Positions 43,258-54,539 of a DNA stretch of 64,000 nt are shown piece after piece. The DNA lies in assembly GCA_028583605.1 (NCBI GenBank), contig CM053331.1, positions 31,432,177-31,496,176 of the forward strand, in the 5' to 3' direction. This DNA comes from Dastarcus helophoroides (taxonomy: Eukaryota; Arthropoda; Insecta; Coleoptera; Bothrideridae). The notes beneath the pieces were generated by a model that saw nothing but the letters and a program-made list of their open reading frames with translations, did no database searches and was not told where the DNA came from. Each line of letters begins with the position of its first letter. Positions within the stretch are counted from its first letter, which is position 1. A program made the translations under genes and the position numbers.

Positions 43258-44304
43258 TTAATTGGAATTCTTCGAAGGGGAATTTTTGTTGATTTGTTGG
43301 GCGAAAGCGATTTGACGGATTATAGGAAGTAGTGGACATTTTTTCATTATAGTAGCGGTTATTGAAACCTTTATTGAATGAGCTAGAATTTCTTGATGTG
43401 GTGGACATGGGTTCCGGTTTGTTTTCGGGAACGCGACCTGTAGGTTTAAAAACATTTTTGGGTGTGCCAAATACCTGAGAATTGGTGAAAAAATTTTGTG
43501 GGGGCGTTGAATGGGACGAATGTCAATCGGTTGACTGGGGAAAGACATATTGCTTTGATGATGGTAGTTTTGCTGCGGGTTTTGTGCATAATAAAAGGGT
43601 TGTTGATGATGATATTGTGGCTGGAATTGCTGAGGAGAATATCTGTGATTTTGGTTATTTCTTTGGTTGCGATTATGCTGTGAAAGATTTTGGGGTCTAT
43701 TGGGACCGGAGTTATTCGCATTCTGTATGTATCTAAAATTTTCTTCCTCTATAACATATGACATTGCTATTTCTAGTGATGGGGGGTTTCTTAATCTTAC
43801 AAGCGTTTGCAAATTTCCTGTGAGCCCTCTGATAAATGCTCTAAGTGCGATATTGTCGTATTGTTTACTATGAATAATTTTGGCTTGTTCCGACATTTCT
43901 AAAGGAGTGGCAGATTTTACTTTGGCATGTAGTCTGCTTTTAACGATTTGGATTCTCTTCCCGAAATCGAGAGGAGTTTCGTTTTTATGTGGCTGAACGT
44001 TAAAGAGATCTTGCTCGAGGCATTCTAAGTTTCGTTGGTCTCCAAAATTTAGTCTAAGGGCTTCTTTTAAAGCTGCCCAAGAATTTATTTCATTTCTACA
44101 ACCTATTATAATTTGTGCTCGGTCTTTTAGCTTCCCAATAACAACTCTTAACAGATAGCTTTGCATATCTGATGCTGGAAATTTTATAAATAAATATTCG
44201 CACGCGTTTATGAAAATTTCTAAAGTATTTTCGTCTCCATCATAATATGGGACGGTGTCAATTAGCAATCTTAATAAAGAAATATTTTGTTCAACGTTTG
44301 TCAT
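43258..44304 (-). pseudogene. gag: Errantivirus Gag, unit 1
   Basis: ATG at 44304. Residues 1-190 form the capsid-like region (IDTVPYYDGDENTLEIFINACE, LNFGDQRNLECLEQDLFN, LRAFIRGLTGNLQTLVRL), followed by an Asn/Gln/His-rich tail (QPQYHHQQPFYYAQNPQQN). Near 43480-43500 the reading frame is disrupted: the family-like C-terminal sequence continues in another frame at 43208-43440 (VFGTPKNVFKPTGRVP, MSTTSRNSSSFNKGF). That second frame stops prematurely at 43208-43210 in this unit. The frame change is also present in unit 2. Gag would build the particle core. Confidence 0.85.
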
Positions 44305-44572
44305 TGTTAAAAATTATATGTATATGGTATATTATATAAGAATAATGAAATTATCTGTTGTTAAACAACAAAAATGATATTTAAACAAAAATAGGGAAAG
44401 ACGGGATACTCAAGTTCACTAACCTGGTATTGCCGGTCGTCTCTGCTTCCTTCTGGTCTGGAGCCGTTGAAGAGGGTGCCCAATGCACTTGGGGAATGGT
44501 TCTTGATGATCAAGGAATTAAAATTCCAAATCGCGGGTTTTTGCTCGATGCACTATTTTTCGCAATTTCATC
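44305..44572 (-). other. Errantivirus 5' leader, unit 1
   Basis: Untranslated leader between primer-binding site and Gag; no reading frame supported. Unit 2 equivalent is 51534-51801 with one visible substitution (near 51722). Confidence 0.7.
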
Positions 44573-44591
44573 AATCCTACCGACTGCGCCA
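44573..44591 (-). promoter_or_regulatory. Primer-binding site, unit 1
   Basis: Minus strand TGGCGCAGTCGGTAGGATT, the tRNA-Ser-type site known from 17.6/297-like errantiviruses. Its T overlaps the LTR end. Confidence 0.8.
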
Positions 44592-44926
44592 ATTATATTT
44601 AATTATTCGACACCAGACTTTTTAAAAAGAATTTTATTTTAAGTTGAAATTACAACTGATCACTAAGTAGAAAGATACTATTATAATACTATGTTCTACA
44701 ACAATGATGATGATATCGAGCGTCCTTTTGCTTATATAGGGTGGTGGTCTCTTGGGTGGTGTTTCTTGGGGATGCGAATGTTGGCTTGTCAAACATTCGC
44801 TATTTGGTGCTAAAATGGTGCATCCGCGACGGATGTTTGCAGGCTTTGATAATTCGGGGTGGTCGCTGGACGATTTCCGTTTGGTTTATTTATCATTGGG
44901 ATAAGTATGTACATGCTAATGTAACT
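44591..44926 (-). repeat. Errantivirus LTR 2 (shared middle LTR)
   Basis: Serves as the 5' LTR of unit 1 and the 3' LTR of unit 2. Adjacent primer-binding site at 44573-44591. Confidence 0.92.
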
Positions 44927-44932
44927 CCTCAC

Positions 44933-45547
44933 CTAACCTAATACTTGAGGATTGTTTTCCGATGGTTGCCGCGGGTTATCTTCTTTTTTCTCGCTGAAGA
45001 GTTCTTGAAATGTTGCTTTAATTAATTTTCTGTACTTAAAGATGATGACAATGGTTAGGACGATGCATAGGATAAGTAAACTGGTTAATACGAATGTTGA
45101 GGTTTCGTGATGCGGGTTTCGTAGTTTCATCGATGTCAGGTGGTTGAGTTGGTTTTCAATTTTCTTGATTTCATCCAGGTTGATTTGATTTAGAAGGATT
45201 GGTTCTATATGTTTTTCGGTAGTGGTGGTGTTGGTTAGCTTCAGACTTGGTAAAAGGAAGGGTTCTCCTTTGATTGCGTCTTCTTCATTATTGAATAGAA
45301 TGTCGTCGTTTTGTAGTCGACAGTGTCTCGGGATTTTAATGATACTTGGATTTTCTACTGATATGTAACCGTTGTTCTTGCAGATTTTTCTCAGTTTTAC
45401 GGGGGTAATTGAAGGCAGTATTAATGCGTAATTGTGTGTTATTCTTGCGTAAATTGTACTTGTTAAGTAGACGGCTGTTGGGTGACATTTTTCGCTGTTT
45501 CCGTGTTGGATTATCAAAATGATGCAATCGTCGTTATTAGGGGTCAA
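44933..45547 (-). pseudogene. env: Env C-terminal piece, unit 2
   Basis: Identical translation to 37706-38320, including the membrane anchor. Confidence 0.82.
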
Positions 45548-46023
45548 TCCAGGAGAGCAAATATGGGTATTTTCGATGAAATGGCATCTTTCATTTTCAT
45601 ATTTATGGTATCGTGAACTGAGATTAGGAAAGGTGATTTTGGGACAATAGTGAGATTGTTTTTGGGGATAGGGTACAAATGGTATATGTCGAAATTGTCG
45701 GAATGGAAAATAGGAACTTCTATTGCAAAAATAATTTTGTTGTTGTGAACAGATACTTTCGCTTTAATAATCTTATAGTAGGATAGAGCATTTTCAAAGT
45801 TTGGAATTTTGTTGTTACCATATAATTTTTTAACCTTTTGAATTATATTAATTAATTCGTTGTGAGGTATTACTGAATAGTGAATTACGTTAATTTTCGC
45901 AAATGTTATAGAATTTTCAATATTGTCTAAAAGAGAAATTAAATTTTGACAGTTTAGTATTATTTGATCTATTGTATTTTGTGCACGCATTAAGGCTGTT
46001 ATGTCGTTAATCGATTGTGACAT
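45544..46023 (-). pseudogene. env: Env middle piece, unit 2
   Basis: Identical translation to 38317-38796. Confidence 0.78.
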
Positions 46024-46185
46024 ATTTTCCTGGAAATAGTTTAGTTTTAGTTCTATTAGTTTTTGATTTTCGTTAAGAGTCGTGATGGTACTATTGTAAT
46101 TAGTGACTAAGTTTTTTGTTATAGATGTTTGTAGTTCTATTTGTTTGTTAAGAGAATCTTTATCGTCTGTCAGCAGTCTCAGTGC

Positions 46186-46605
46186 TTAATCGTATTTTCT
46201 ACCATCCTCAGAATCAAGTGTGCCAAATAAAAATTTTGATGTTTTACCAATGATATCAAATAGTCCACGTTTCTGTCGAAGGTGGGGTTTTAAATTGTTT
46301 AGTTTGATTTCAGATTGAATTATGAGATAGTGAGCATGTGCCATTAGATTTTTTAAAACGTTTGTATAGGTATTATTCGAATCTAAAGTTATATTTATTG
46401 CATTATAATATTCTATGGCGTTTTGTAGGAGTTTGATTAAGGGATCTATATCTACATAATGGATAAAGGTGTGTTTGTTTTGTACAACCTTACCTTTTCC
46501 AAGGTGAAAGGGAAGTATTTCGGATTTGATGGGGATTATGTCTATGTCCGAACTTAGGGCAGGAGTTATTATGAAAATTGTGAATACTATGACTAAATTT
46601 TTCAT
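46186..46605 (-). pseudogene. env: Env N-terminal piece, unit 2
   Basis: Identical translation to 38959-39378, same TAA. Confidence 0.82.
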
Positions 46606-46639
46606 CGTCTGTCCGTAAGGGATTGCCTGAAAGGAGATT

Positions 46640-47053
46640 TTAAGTATGAGTATGGGGTTTCTTTATACATGATTTATGGTAGGTTCCGTGGTCAGTAATT
46701 AATTTCTCGTGATTGTCTGTTACGACTTTTGTTTCAAAGAATTTAGGTTTTGCCTTATTTCTTTCTTTACTTACTACATATGCACTGTCATCGGGATTAA
46801 AGTTATGGGGTTCTTGTCTAACTTCATTTAATCGACTTATTATCTTTTCTTTCTTTTGGTGGGATTTATCTTTTATGGAATCATACAATGTTTTGGCAAT
46901 TTCTTTATGCGTTTGGATATAATTAGAAACTATTTTATGATCAGAAAGTTCAAAAGGGGTATCTGCGTTTATGTGTCCTTTAATTACTTCAAATGGAGTA
47001 TAGCCTGTGACAGAATGAATTGCATTGTTATATCCTCTAAGGGCATGGGTCAT
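46640..47053 (-). pseudogene. pol: Integrase C-terminal domain, unit 2
   Basis: Identical translation to 39413-39826. Confidence 0.85.
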
Positions 47054-47088
47054 TAAAATTTTAGCGGGTTCATGGGGTTTTTCTAATT

Positions 47089-49128
47089 TTAAACGAATTT
47101 TGAATGAAATCTTTCAACGGGGGAATTACTGTTCGAATTTTTTGGAGTGGTATAATGAAGTTCTATTTTGTGGAGTTTGCAAAAATCATTTAGGCAATTA
47201 TTCTTAAATTCTCCGCCACAATCTACCGTGATTTTTAGTGGTAATCCATGGTGGGTAATATAGATTAATAGACAGTCAATTATATTTATGGGGTTTTGAG
47301 ATTCGATTGGATAAGCTTGGCCATATCGGGAAAAAGAGTCTAAGACCGTTAAGAAGGTATGGTTCAAAATTTTGAAAGTGTCTAAATGTATATGTTCAAA
47401 GGGTTTACTAGCGGTTGGCGTTAAGTTAAATTTGAGAGTTGGGGGGTTTCTGTCATATTTGGCTGTTTGGCAAATTTTGCAATTGTTCACGTAGTTTGTT
47501 ATATCTTTCGACATGTTGGGCCAGTAATAATTTTTTGAAAGAGAGGCGTTCATTTCGTTTATACCTTTATGGACTGTTTTACCAATGTGATAGTATTCTA
47601 ATTTTAACTTTTGATCGTCGGAGGTTATAACGTCTTTTAAAAATCTAGTGGTTCTTGTTAGTTTAAATGCAGCGTTCTTAAAAAATGATTGTATTATATT
47701 TGAAAATATTTGGCTATTGTTATGTTGCTTGAAGTATATTGCGTATGATTGATTCAGGACAAAATAATTTTTTATAGCTTCTAGTAAATGTGTTTCGAAA
47801 TTAATTGAGGGGAGGTTCATGGTAATTCGGGTTTTGTCAAAAAATTTTTCAATATCGATTTTAGGTTTGTTTAAGCCATCTTTGGTGCAATTTATGACGA
47901 CTTGACGTTTAAAGAAGTTAAGGGGCTTTTCTGTGATCGGCATCTCTAGGATCGGGTTTTCTATCGCGGAATGGACGGTTTCGTTATCGGTGGGTTCAGG
48001 AGGTCTTATTTGGATATTTGATATTATTTTAACTTTGGGTTCTTTTATGTTTTCCGAAGGATTAGGGAGATCGAAGGGAGATAATTCAGGTTCAATTAGG
48101 TATTCATTGATTAATTCGTTAATGTCGTCCGTGTTTACGTGAAGGGATGAGGTTTCTAAGTCGTCAATGGCGTTAATTTCTACGCGGGAAAGTGCGTCGG
48201 CATTTGTGTTTAGTTTTCCTTTTTTATAGCAGATTTCGTAATCAAACTCTTCCAATTTTAGGCGCCATCTTACAAGACGCGAGTTTGGTTCTTTTAGATT
48301 AAATAACCACTGAAGAGGTTTATGGTCTGTAATAATTTTGAATTTTCTTCCGAACAAATAGGGTCTAAAATACTTAGTTGCCCAAACAACTGCAAGTAAT
48401 TCTTTTTCTATCGTACTGTAATTGGTTTCGGCTTGATTAAGTGTACGTGAAGCGTACGCTACTGGTAAGTCATTTTTAGAATGGGTTTGGGATAAAACCG
48501 CTCCTATTGCAAAATTCGAAGCATCGGTTGTGAGGGTAAAAGGTTTACTGAAATCAGGGTATTGAAGAATGGGTTCATTGCATAGAAGATTTTTACATCT
48601 TTGGAATGCGTGAATGAATTCGGGGGTGTGTTCAATTTTTTCTCCTTTTCTTAAACATTTGGTCAGGGGTTTTGTGATTTTAGCGAAGTTTTTTATGAAT
48701 CTGCGATAATAGCCTAGAAGTCCTAAGAAAGATTTAATCTCTTTGGCTGTTTTGGGAATCGGGAAATTTTTTATCGCTTTAATTTTGTTTGGGTTTGGCT
48801 TAATGCCATCAGGAGTTACAATATGACCTAAAAACTCTACTTCTTTGCGAAGGAATTCAGATTTGTCGATTTGGATTTTGAAACGGGATTCTCTAAGTCT
48901 TTGGAAAATTTGCTTTAAACTTGAGATGTGTTCTTGAAGGGAAGTGGAAAATATAATTATGTCATCCATGTATACAAGGCATATTTTTCCTTGTAAATCT
49001 TTGAGAACTTCATCCATAACACGCTGGAAAGTGGACGGGGCGTTTTTTAGACCGAAGGGCATACGCACATATTCGTAGTGCCCATTTTCTACTGTGAAGG
49101 CAGTCTTTTCGACTGAATCGGGGTGCAT
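47089..49128 (-). pseudogene. pol: Errantivirus RT (palm) to integrase, unit 2
   Basis: 679 residues from the first ATG after the frameshift: RT with YMDD, RNase H, integrase zinc finger and DDE core. One residue differs from unit 1 (Asn to Ser in FTLTTDA region's upstream DFNKPF). Ends at the same integrase break as unit 1. Confidence 0.88.
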
Positions 49129-49201
49129 CTCGATCTGGTGAAACCCAGAAGCAAGGTCGAGGGTACTGAAATACTGACATTTTCCTAATTTATCTAAGAT
49201 A

Positions 49202-50330
49202 TCAGTGATGTTGGGGATAGGGTAACGATCGTCTATGGTTTTTTTCGTTGATTTTCCTGTAGTCTACGACAATCCTCCATTTTTGGATGCCGCTAGCGTC
49301 TTGTTTCTTTGGAACTATCCAAATTGGTGAACTCCAGGGACTTTGTGAAGGGCGAATTATACCGTCTTCTAACATCTTTGTGATTTGTCGTTGGACTTCG
49401 TTTTTGTGGATAAATGGGTAACGATAGGAACGTGTATGTATTGGGATATCGTTTGCGGTTTTAATTTCATGCTTTATTTTGCTCGTAAAAGACAGTTTAC
49501 GGTTATCTGTATGAAAAATGTCTGAATATTGTTTACAGAGAGAAGTAATTGCTTTTTTCTCTTCCAAATTCAAATGTTGTGTTCTTATTAGGTTTTCAAT
49601 TTTGTTCGAATGGTCTATTTTAAGTTCTGGCAAAAAATGTTCTATATTAAAAATGTTAAAATTATCTCCTATACTTTCATCGAAAGATTTGACTTTTAAG
49701 GATTCGTTCAGAGTTACAGTTACTCTTTGGTCAGAGTTATTGTGGATTTCGATAAATGCGGACCAATTGTTAGCATTGGTTAACATTTCTGGGATATATA
49801 ACTTTTCTATAAATTGTTCTGGAACAATAACGTCGCCGTTTTCTATGTTAACAGGGACCTTTAGCTTACATATTTCATGCGAATCTACACTAAACGTAAC
49901 GCTTTTGCTATTTTGATTTCTATACTTAAAAGGGATTCTTATTCTATCATTAACGAGTTGTCTATTAACTAAATCTATGCTAAATTTCATGTCTAACAAT
50001 TCTTTTAAACCTATCACTCCGTCAAAATAGTCATGGAAGTCACAGAGGAGGAAATTAATTTCTTTTGCGGTTTTGAATTCGGGAAATGCTGGTATGTTGG
50101 CTTTGAATTTCAGTTCCTTTTCACCAGTGGCTGTTTTAATCGTAAAATTTTCTCTATAAATACTTGAGGGGAAGAATTTTTCTGCGATGCCGGGCCGAAT
50201 TATAGATGAGTGACATCCTGTGTCGATGAGTAGTTTTATCGGTGGGTGGTTTATTTCAATGTAAGGAAGGGCATTATATGAGTTTGAAGTGTTTATTTCA
50301 CAGATTATGTTTTGCGGGTTTCTGATGGGA
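49202..50330 (-). pseudogene. pol: Errantivirus protease and RT N-terminus, unit 2
   Basis: Protease (LLIDTGCHSSIIRPG) and the start of RT are in one continuous frame here. One extra T in the T-run at about 49239-49245 shifts the frame within RT, so the rest of Pol is separate. Confidence 0.82.
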
Positions 50331-50637
50331 CATGATGAAAATTTTGTTGAGAATTTTGGGTGGAATCGAATGCTTCGTTTTCGATTTCATTATCATATTC
50401 TTCGTGAACGGGGTTAGCATTTTCGTAACTGAAGTTTTGTGATTGGTTTTGGGAGAATTCGTCGTCTTCCTCTAATGGGGTTTCTATTAATTGGAATTCT
50501 TCGAAGGGGAATTTTTGTTGATTTGTTGGGCGAAAGCGATTTGACGGATTATAGGAAGTAGTGGACATTTTTTCATTATAGTAGCGGTTATTGAAACCTT
50601 TATTGAATGAGCTAGAATTTCTTGATGTGGTGGACAT
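50305..50637 (-). pseudogene. gag: Gag C-terminal frame, unit 2
   Basis: 110 residues, acidic towards the end (ETPLEEDDEFSQ). It overlaps the protease, which is in the -1 frame. The heptamer A AAT TTT at plus 50338-50344 (read on the minus strand) fits a -1 ribosomal slippery site for making Gag-Pol. Confidence 0.75.
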
Positions 50638-51533
50638 GGGTTCCGGTTTGTTTTCGGGAACGCGACCTGTAGGTTTAAAAACATTTTTGGGTGTGCCAAA
50701 TACCTGAGAATTGGTGAAAAAATTTTGTGGGGGCGTTGAATGGGACGAATGTCAATCGGTTGACTGGGGAAAGACATATTGCTTTGATGATGGTAGTTTT
50801 GCTGCGGGTTTTGTGCATAATAAAAGGGTTGTTGATGATGATATTGTGGCTGGAATTGCTGAGGAGAATATCTGTGATTTTGGTTATTTCTTTGGTTGCG
50901 ATTATGCTGTGAAAGATTTTGGGGTCTATTGGGACCGGAGTTATTCGCATTCTGTATGTATCTAAAATTTTCTTCCTCTATAACATATGACATTGCTATT
51001 TCTAGTGATGGGGGGTTTCTTAATCTTACAAGCGTTTGCAAATTTCCTGTGAGCCCTCTGATAAATGCTCTAAGTGCGATATTGTCGTATTGTTTACTAT
51101 GAATAATTTTGGCTTGTTCCGACATTTCTAAAGGAGTGGCAGATTTTACTTTGGCATGTAGTCTGCTTTTAACGATTTGGATTCTCTTCCCGAAATCGAG
51201 AGGAGTTTCGTTTTTATGTGGCTGAACGTTAAAGAGATCTTGCTCGAGGCATTCTAAGTTTCGTTGGTCTCCAAAATTTAGTCTAAGGGCTTCTTTTAAA
51301 GCTGCCCAAGAATTTATTTCATTTCTACAACCTATTATAATTTGTGCTCGGTCTTTTAGCTTCCCAATAACAACTCTTAACAGATAGCTTTGCATATCTG
51401 ATGCTGGAAATTTTATAAATAAATATTCGCACGCGTTTATGAAAATTTCTAAAGTATTTTCGTCTCCATCATAATATGGGACGGTGTCAATTAGCAATCT
51501 TAATAAAGAAATATTTTGTTCAACGTTTGTCAT
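50487..51533 (-). pseudogene. gag: Errantivirus Gag, unit 2
   Basis: 348-residue frame identical to unit 1, with the same internal frame change near 50710-50730. The displaced C-terminal frame runs 50305-50637 (ending PSETRKT) and, unlike unit 1, is not cut short. Confidence 0.85.
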
Positions 51534-51801
51534 TGTTAAAAATTATATGTATATGGTATATTATATAAGAATAATGAAATTATCTGTTGTTAAACAACAA
51601 AAATGATATTTAAACAAAAATAGGGAAAGACGGGATACTCAAGTTCACTAACCTGGTATTGCCGGTCGTCTCTGCTTCCTTCTGGTCTGGAGCCGTTGAA
51701 GAGGGTGCCCAATGCACTTGGAGAATGGTTCTTGATGATCAAGGAATTAAAATTCCAAATCGCGGGTTTTTGCTCGATGCACTATTTTTCGCAATTTCAT
51801 C

Positions 51802-51820
51802 AATCCTACCGACTGCGCCA
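51802..51820 (-). promoter_or_regulatory. Primer-binding site, unit 2
   Basis: Same tRNA-Ser-type sequence beside LTR 3. Confidence 0.8.
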
Positions 51821-52155
51821 ATTATATTTAATTATTCGACACCAGACTTTTCAAAAAGAATTTTATTTTAAGTTGAAATTACAACTGATCACTAAGTAGA
51901 AAGATACTATTATAATACTATGTTCTACAACAATGATGATGATATCGAGCGTCCTTTTGCTTATATAGGGTGGTGGTCTCTTGGGTGGTGTTTCTTGGAG
52001 ATGCGAATGTCGGCTTGTCAAACATTCGCTATTTGGTGCTAAAATGGTGCATCCCCGACGGATGTTTGCAGGCTTTGATAATTCGGGGTGGTCGCTGGAC
52101 GATTTCCGTTTGGTTTATTTATCATTGGGATAAGTATGTACATGCTAATGTAACT
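51820..52155 (-). repeat. Errantivirus LTR 3 (5' LTR of unit 2)
   Basis: Same 336 bp with four substitutions relative to LTRs 1 and 2. Followed by the TTCG duplication. Confidence 0.92.
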
Positions 52156-52159
52156 TTCG

Positions 52160-53155
52160 CACCTCGACCTAAGAAAATCTTTTGTCCATACCCTGATCTA
52201 TGTAGTTCCCAGGTTCAAACACTTGTAGACGTTTATTATGGACATGGAAGTGAGTTTTTATACATCTAAGAGGTCTAAGGACGCCCATCCGGGTTGGACG
52301 TGTCTTTTGCATGCAAGCGCATCGCACTTGAATAGCACATGTTCTGCAGTCTCCGCAGCTTCTGCGCAAAACCGACATAGGTCTGTTGACCCATTTTCTT
52401 GAGGTAATACTTCATAGGGCAATGTCCTGTTAAGAAACCGGTTAGGATCCCCAATTTGGATTTTCTGAATTCTAAGTAGAGCTTTGTCTTTTCAAGCGTT
52501 CCAGATATGAATTTTTTCGCATTTCGTAGTCCTGGATATGATCTGCAGTGGAAAATTCTTGACTTTGCCTCCAATTTTTTGACATCATTGTTGATTTGAA
52601 TTTCAGACAAACCAAAAGCCGTTTTAGGTCCAAGAAATGACAATGCAGATCCTTTTCTAAAGAGTTGGTCCGCAGCTTCATTTCCTTGTATTCCTTTGTC
52701 TCCTGGCACCCACTTAAGGTTGATCCTCTTGTGATTAGCCAATTGCTTTAGAGTTTTTTGACAGTCCCAAAATAGTTTGGATTTAACAATGCAACTGCTG
52801 AGAGCCTTTATTCCCTCTTGGCTGTCAGAGTTAATGTAGATCTTTGTTCCGTTCAGGTTTTTTCGAAGGCACTCGCAGACGCGCAAAGTTCTATTGCATG
52901 TATTTTAATTTGAAAGACAGTTGGGGCTTTTCCCAAGGCTTTAGAAAACCTAAAATTAGGGCCACAAATTTTCATTCCAGTTTCATGTGCTGTCCTTAGT
53001 CCATCGGTAAACCAGATAAATAGTTTGTGAGCGTCAGTGGGGCTATTTAATTCCACTTCATGATCAAATTTGTACCTGGATTGCGTATAATCAAGCAATC
53101 CTGTTAAATTCACAGGGCTACATTTCTGGAGGAATTCCATGTGACCGGCGAAGTC
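52160..53155 (-). mobile_element. LINE fragment (I/Jockey group), 3' end with RNase H
   Basis: Coding in two frames: 52853-53140 (LFIWFTDGLRTAHETGMKI, with the first RNase H Asp) and 52275-52886 (INSDSQEGIKALSS, WVPGDKGIQGNEAADQL, then GILTGFLTGHCPMKYYL). The frame change is near 52870. The usual His of WVPGH is Asp here. 5'-truncated at about 53155, as is common for LINEs; RT is absent. The errantivirus landed next to its 3' end. It is not the same family as the LINE at 56.5-63.7 kb. Confidence 0.8.
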
Positions 53156-54296
53156 TCGTTCTTAAAATTTAAAATTTGGAAAGATTTTTTTTAGAGTTCA
53201 TTGATGAGAAAAATTCTGACCAAAATAGTTGCAACTAGTTTTCAATTGCCAACCATAATGGTTTAGTTTTAACTAAAAATGAAGTCTGCCTGGGGAAGAT
53301 ACTAAAGCCTACCCCTTTTTGTATCATTTTTAATATTACCTTCCTTTTCAGTTACAGAGCCTTAAATAGGATTTTAATCGTCTTTTAATTAAATCATGGT
53401 GTTAATCTGCTTAACCCCAATATCTGTTGTTGGGGATATCATTTATGAAGTGAGTGGTTGAAAGTTACATTTGCTCAAGTTGCTTTCGATGTCTAAGGAA
53501 GGGCAAGGTGTTGCATTCTACCGAAACGGCGTTAAGACAAAATCAATCCTTCAACTGGACACTTATTACTGCAGTATTTTACACGGCGCCATGTTTATGG
53601 CACAAAAGCACGCATACTTTAAATGTGAGTCTGGAAAAGCTCCCCTGAAAGAATAAAAGAATCGACATCGAAATTTAATGTAATTAAAAAAATGTGGTGT
53701 AACGATCCGGTACATTACCTAATTTCTTTGCTTTTAATAAGTTATGATTAACTACCAATACAAATAAAAACAATATTCTGGACACAAAAAACTTTCAACT
53801 TCCAAAGAGCCTCTAGGATATTCTAAGCACCCATGTCATTTTGCTAGACACCGGAATTTTAACATATATTTTGAAATGAGATTCAACTCAAATTTTCTCC
53901 TGCTTCTTAAAGTTTCATGTTAAAATTACTTTACTTTCGTGATTTTTTAGTGTATTTTTTTAAAGTTTTCATAGCTTAGTAATAATTTAAATTTTTTTTA
54001 ACATAAAAAGTCAAAAATCGATTTTTTTTATAACTTTGACCAGAGCAGTAATTGGGCAACCCACAGGGTGTTATTATATTAGAAGGGGGCATGATTTTTT
54101 TCTATTTCCAGTTTTAACTTGGAAAGAGACCATGGTTTGGTCCAACCTAAAAATTTGGGGAAAAAAGTTAACATTATTAAAATTAGTTTTCCCAGAATTC
54201 TGTCTTTACACTCATACGTTTTTAAACAATTCCTTATTTGTTATAAGTTGTCTGTTAATTAGACAGCTCGAAGGAAATAAATTTGGACCATAAATC
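53156..54296. other. No gene recognised
   Basis: AT-rich unique-looking sequence. Short frames at 53.45-53.66 and 54.04-54.29 kb have no recognisable domains. Confidence 0.45.
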
Positions 54297-54307
54297 TTAT
54301 ATATTCT

Positions 54308-54528
54308 TTTTTTTTTGGTGGAACGGACTGGTCCTTGGTTATCTTTAAAAATTGAAATCAAGAACTTGTCCCCTGAAACTAAGAAATATTAAAAAACACA
54401 ACAAACGTTGCTCTAACGCGTTCGACAGCCAAGTTGTCATCTTCAGAGAGATACTGAATACAGTATCAAAGTTTGTTGTGTTTTTTAATCGTTGTTGGTT
54501 TCAGGGGACAAGTTCTGTATTTAAATTT
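54308..54528 (-). repeat. 221-bp family, copy 6, with target-site duplication
   Basis: Reverse orientation: A-tail (T-run at 54308-54316), GGTGGAACGGACTGGTCCTT, arms and core. Flanked by the 11-bp direct repeat TTATATATTCT (54297-54307, 54529-54539), giving the same 221-bp length as copy 4. The hammerhead-like minus-strand core reads CUGAAGAUGACAACUUGGCUGUCGAACGCG, with one A of GAAA lost. Confidence 0.85.
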
Positions 54529-54539
54529 TTATATATTCT

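Larger units (their letters stand above)
37364..52155 (-). mobile_element. Errantivirus (gypsy-type endogenous retrovirus), tandem dimer with three LTRs
   Basis: LTRs at 37364-37699, 44591-44926 and 51820-52155 (336 bp each), two internal regions of ~6.9 kb, and the 4-bp duplication TTCG outside the outer LTRs (37360-37363, 52156-52159). So this is one insertion locus holding LTR-internal-LTR-internal-LTR, minus strand. Gag, Pol and Env-like frames occur in order in both units. The first two LTRs look identical; the third differs at 51852, 51999, 52011 and 52055. Neither unit is intact; several lesions are shared by both units. Confidence 0.95.

Noticed and set aside
43482..43736. Plus-strand frames inside the errantivirus (e.g. 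42290-42688, 43482-43736, 39486-39695)
   Set aside because: Antisense shadows of Gag and Pol, repeated identically in both units.
53454..53656. Two overlapping short frames as a small gene
   Set aside because: No domain, no promoter or polyadenylation signal nearby.
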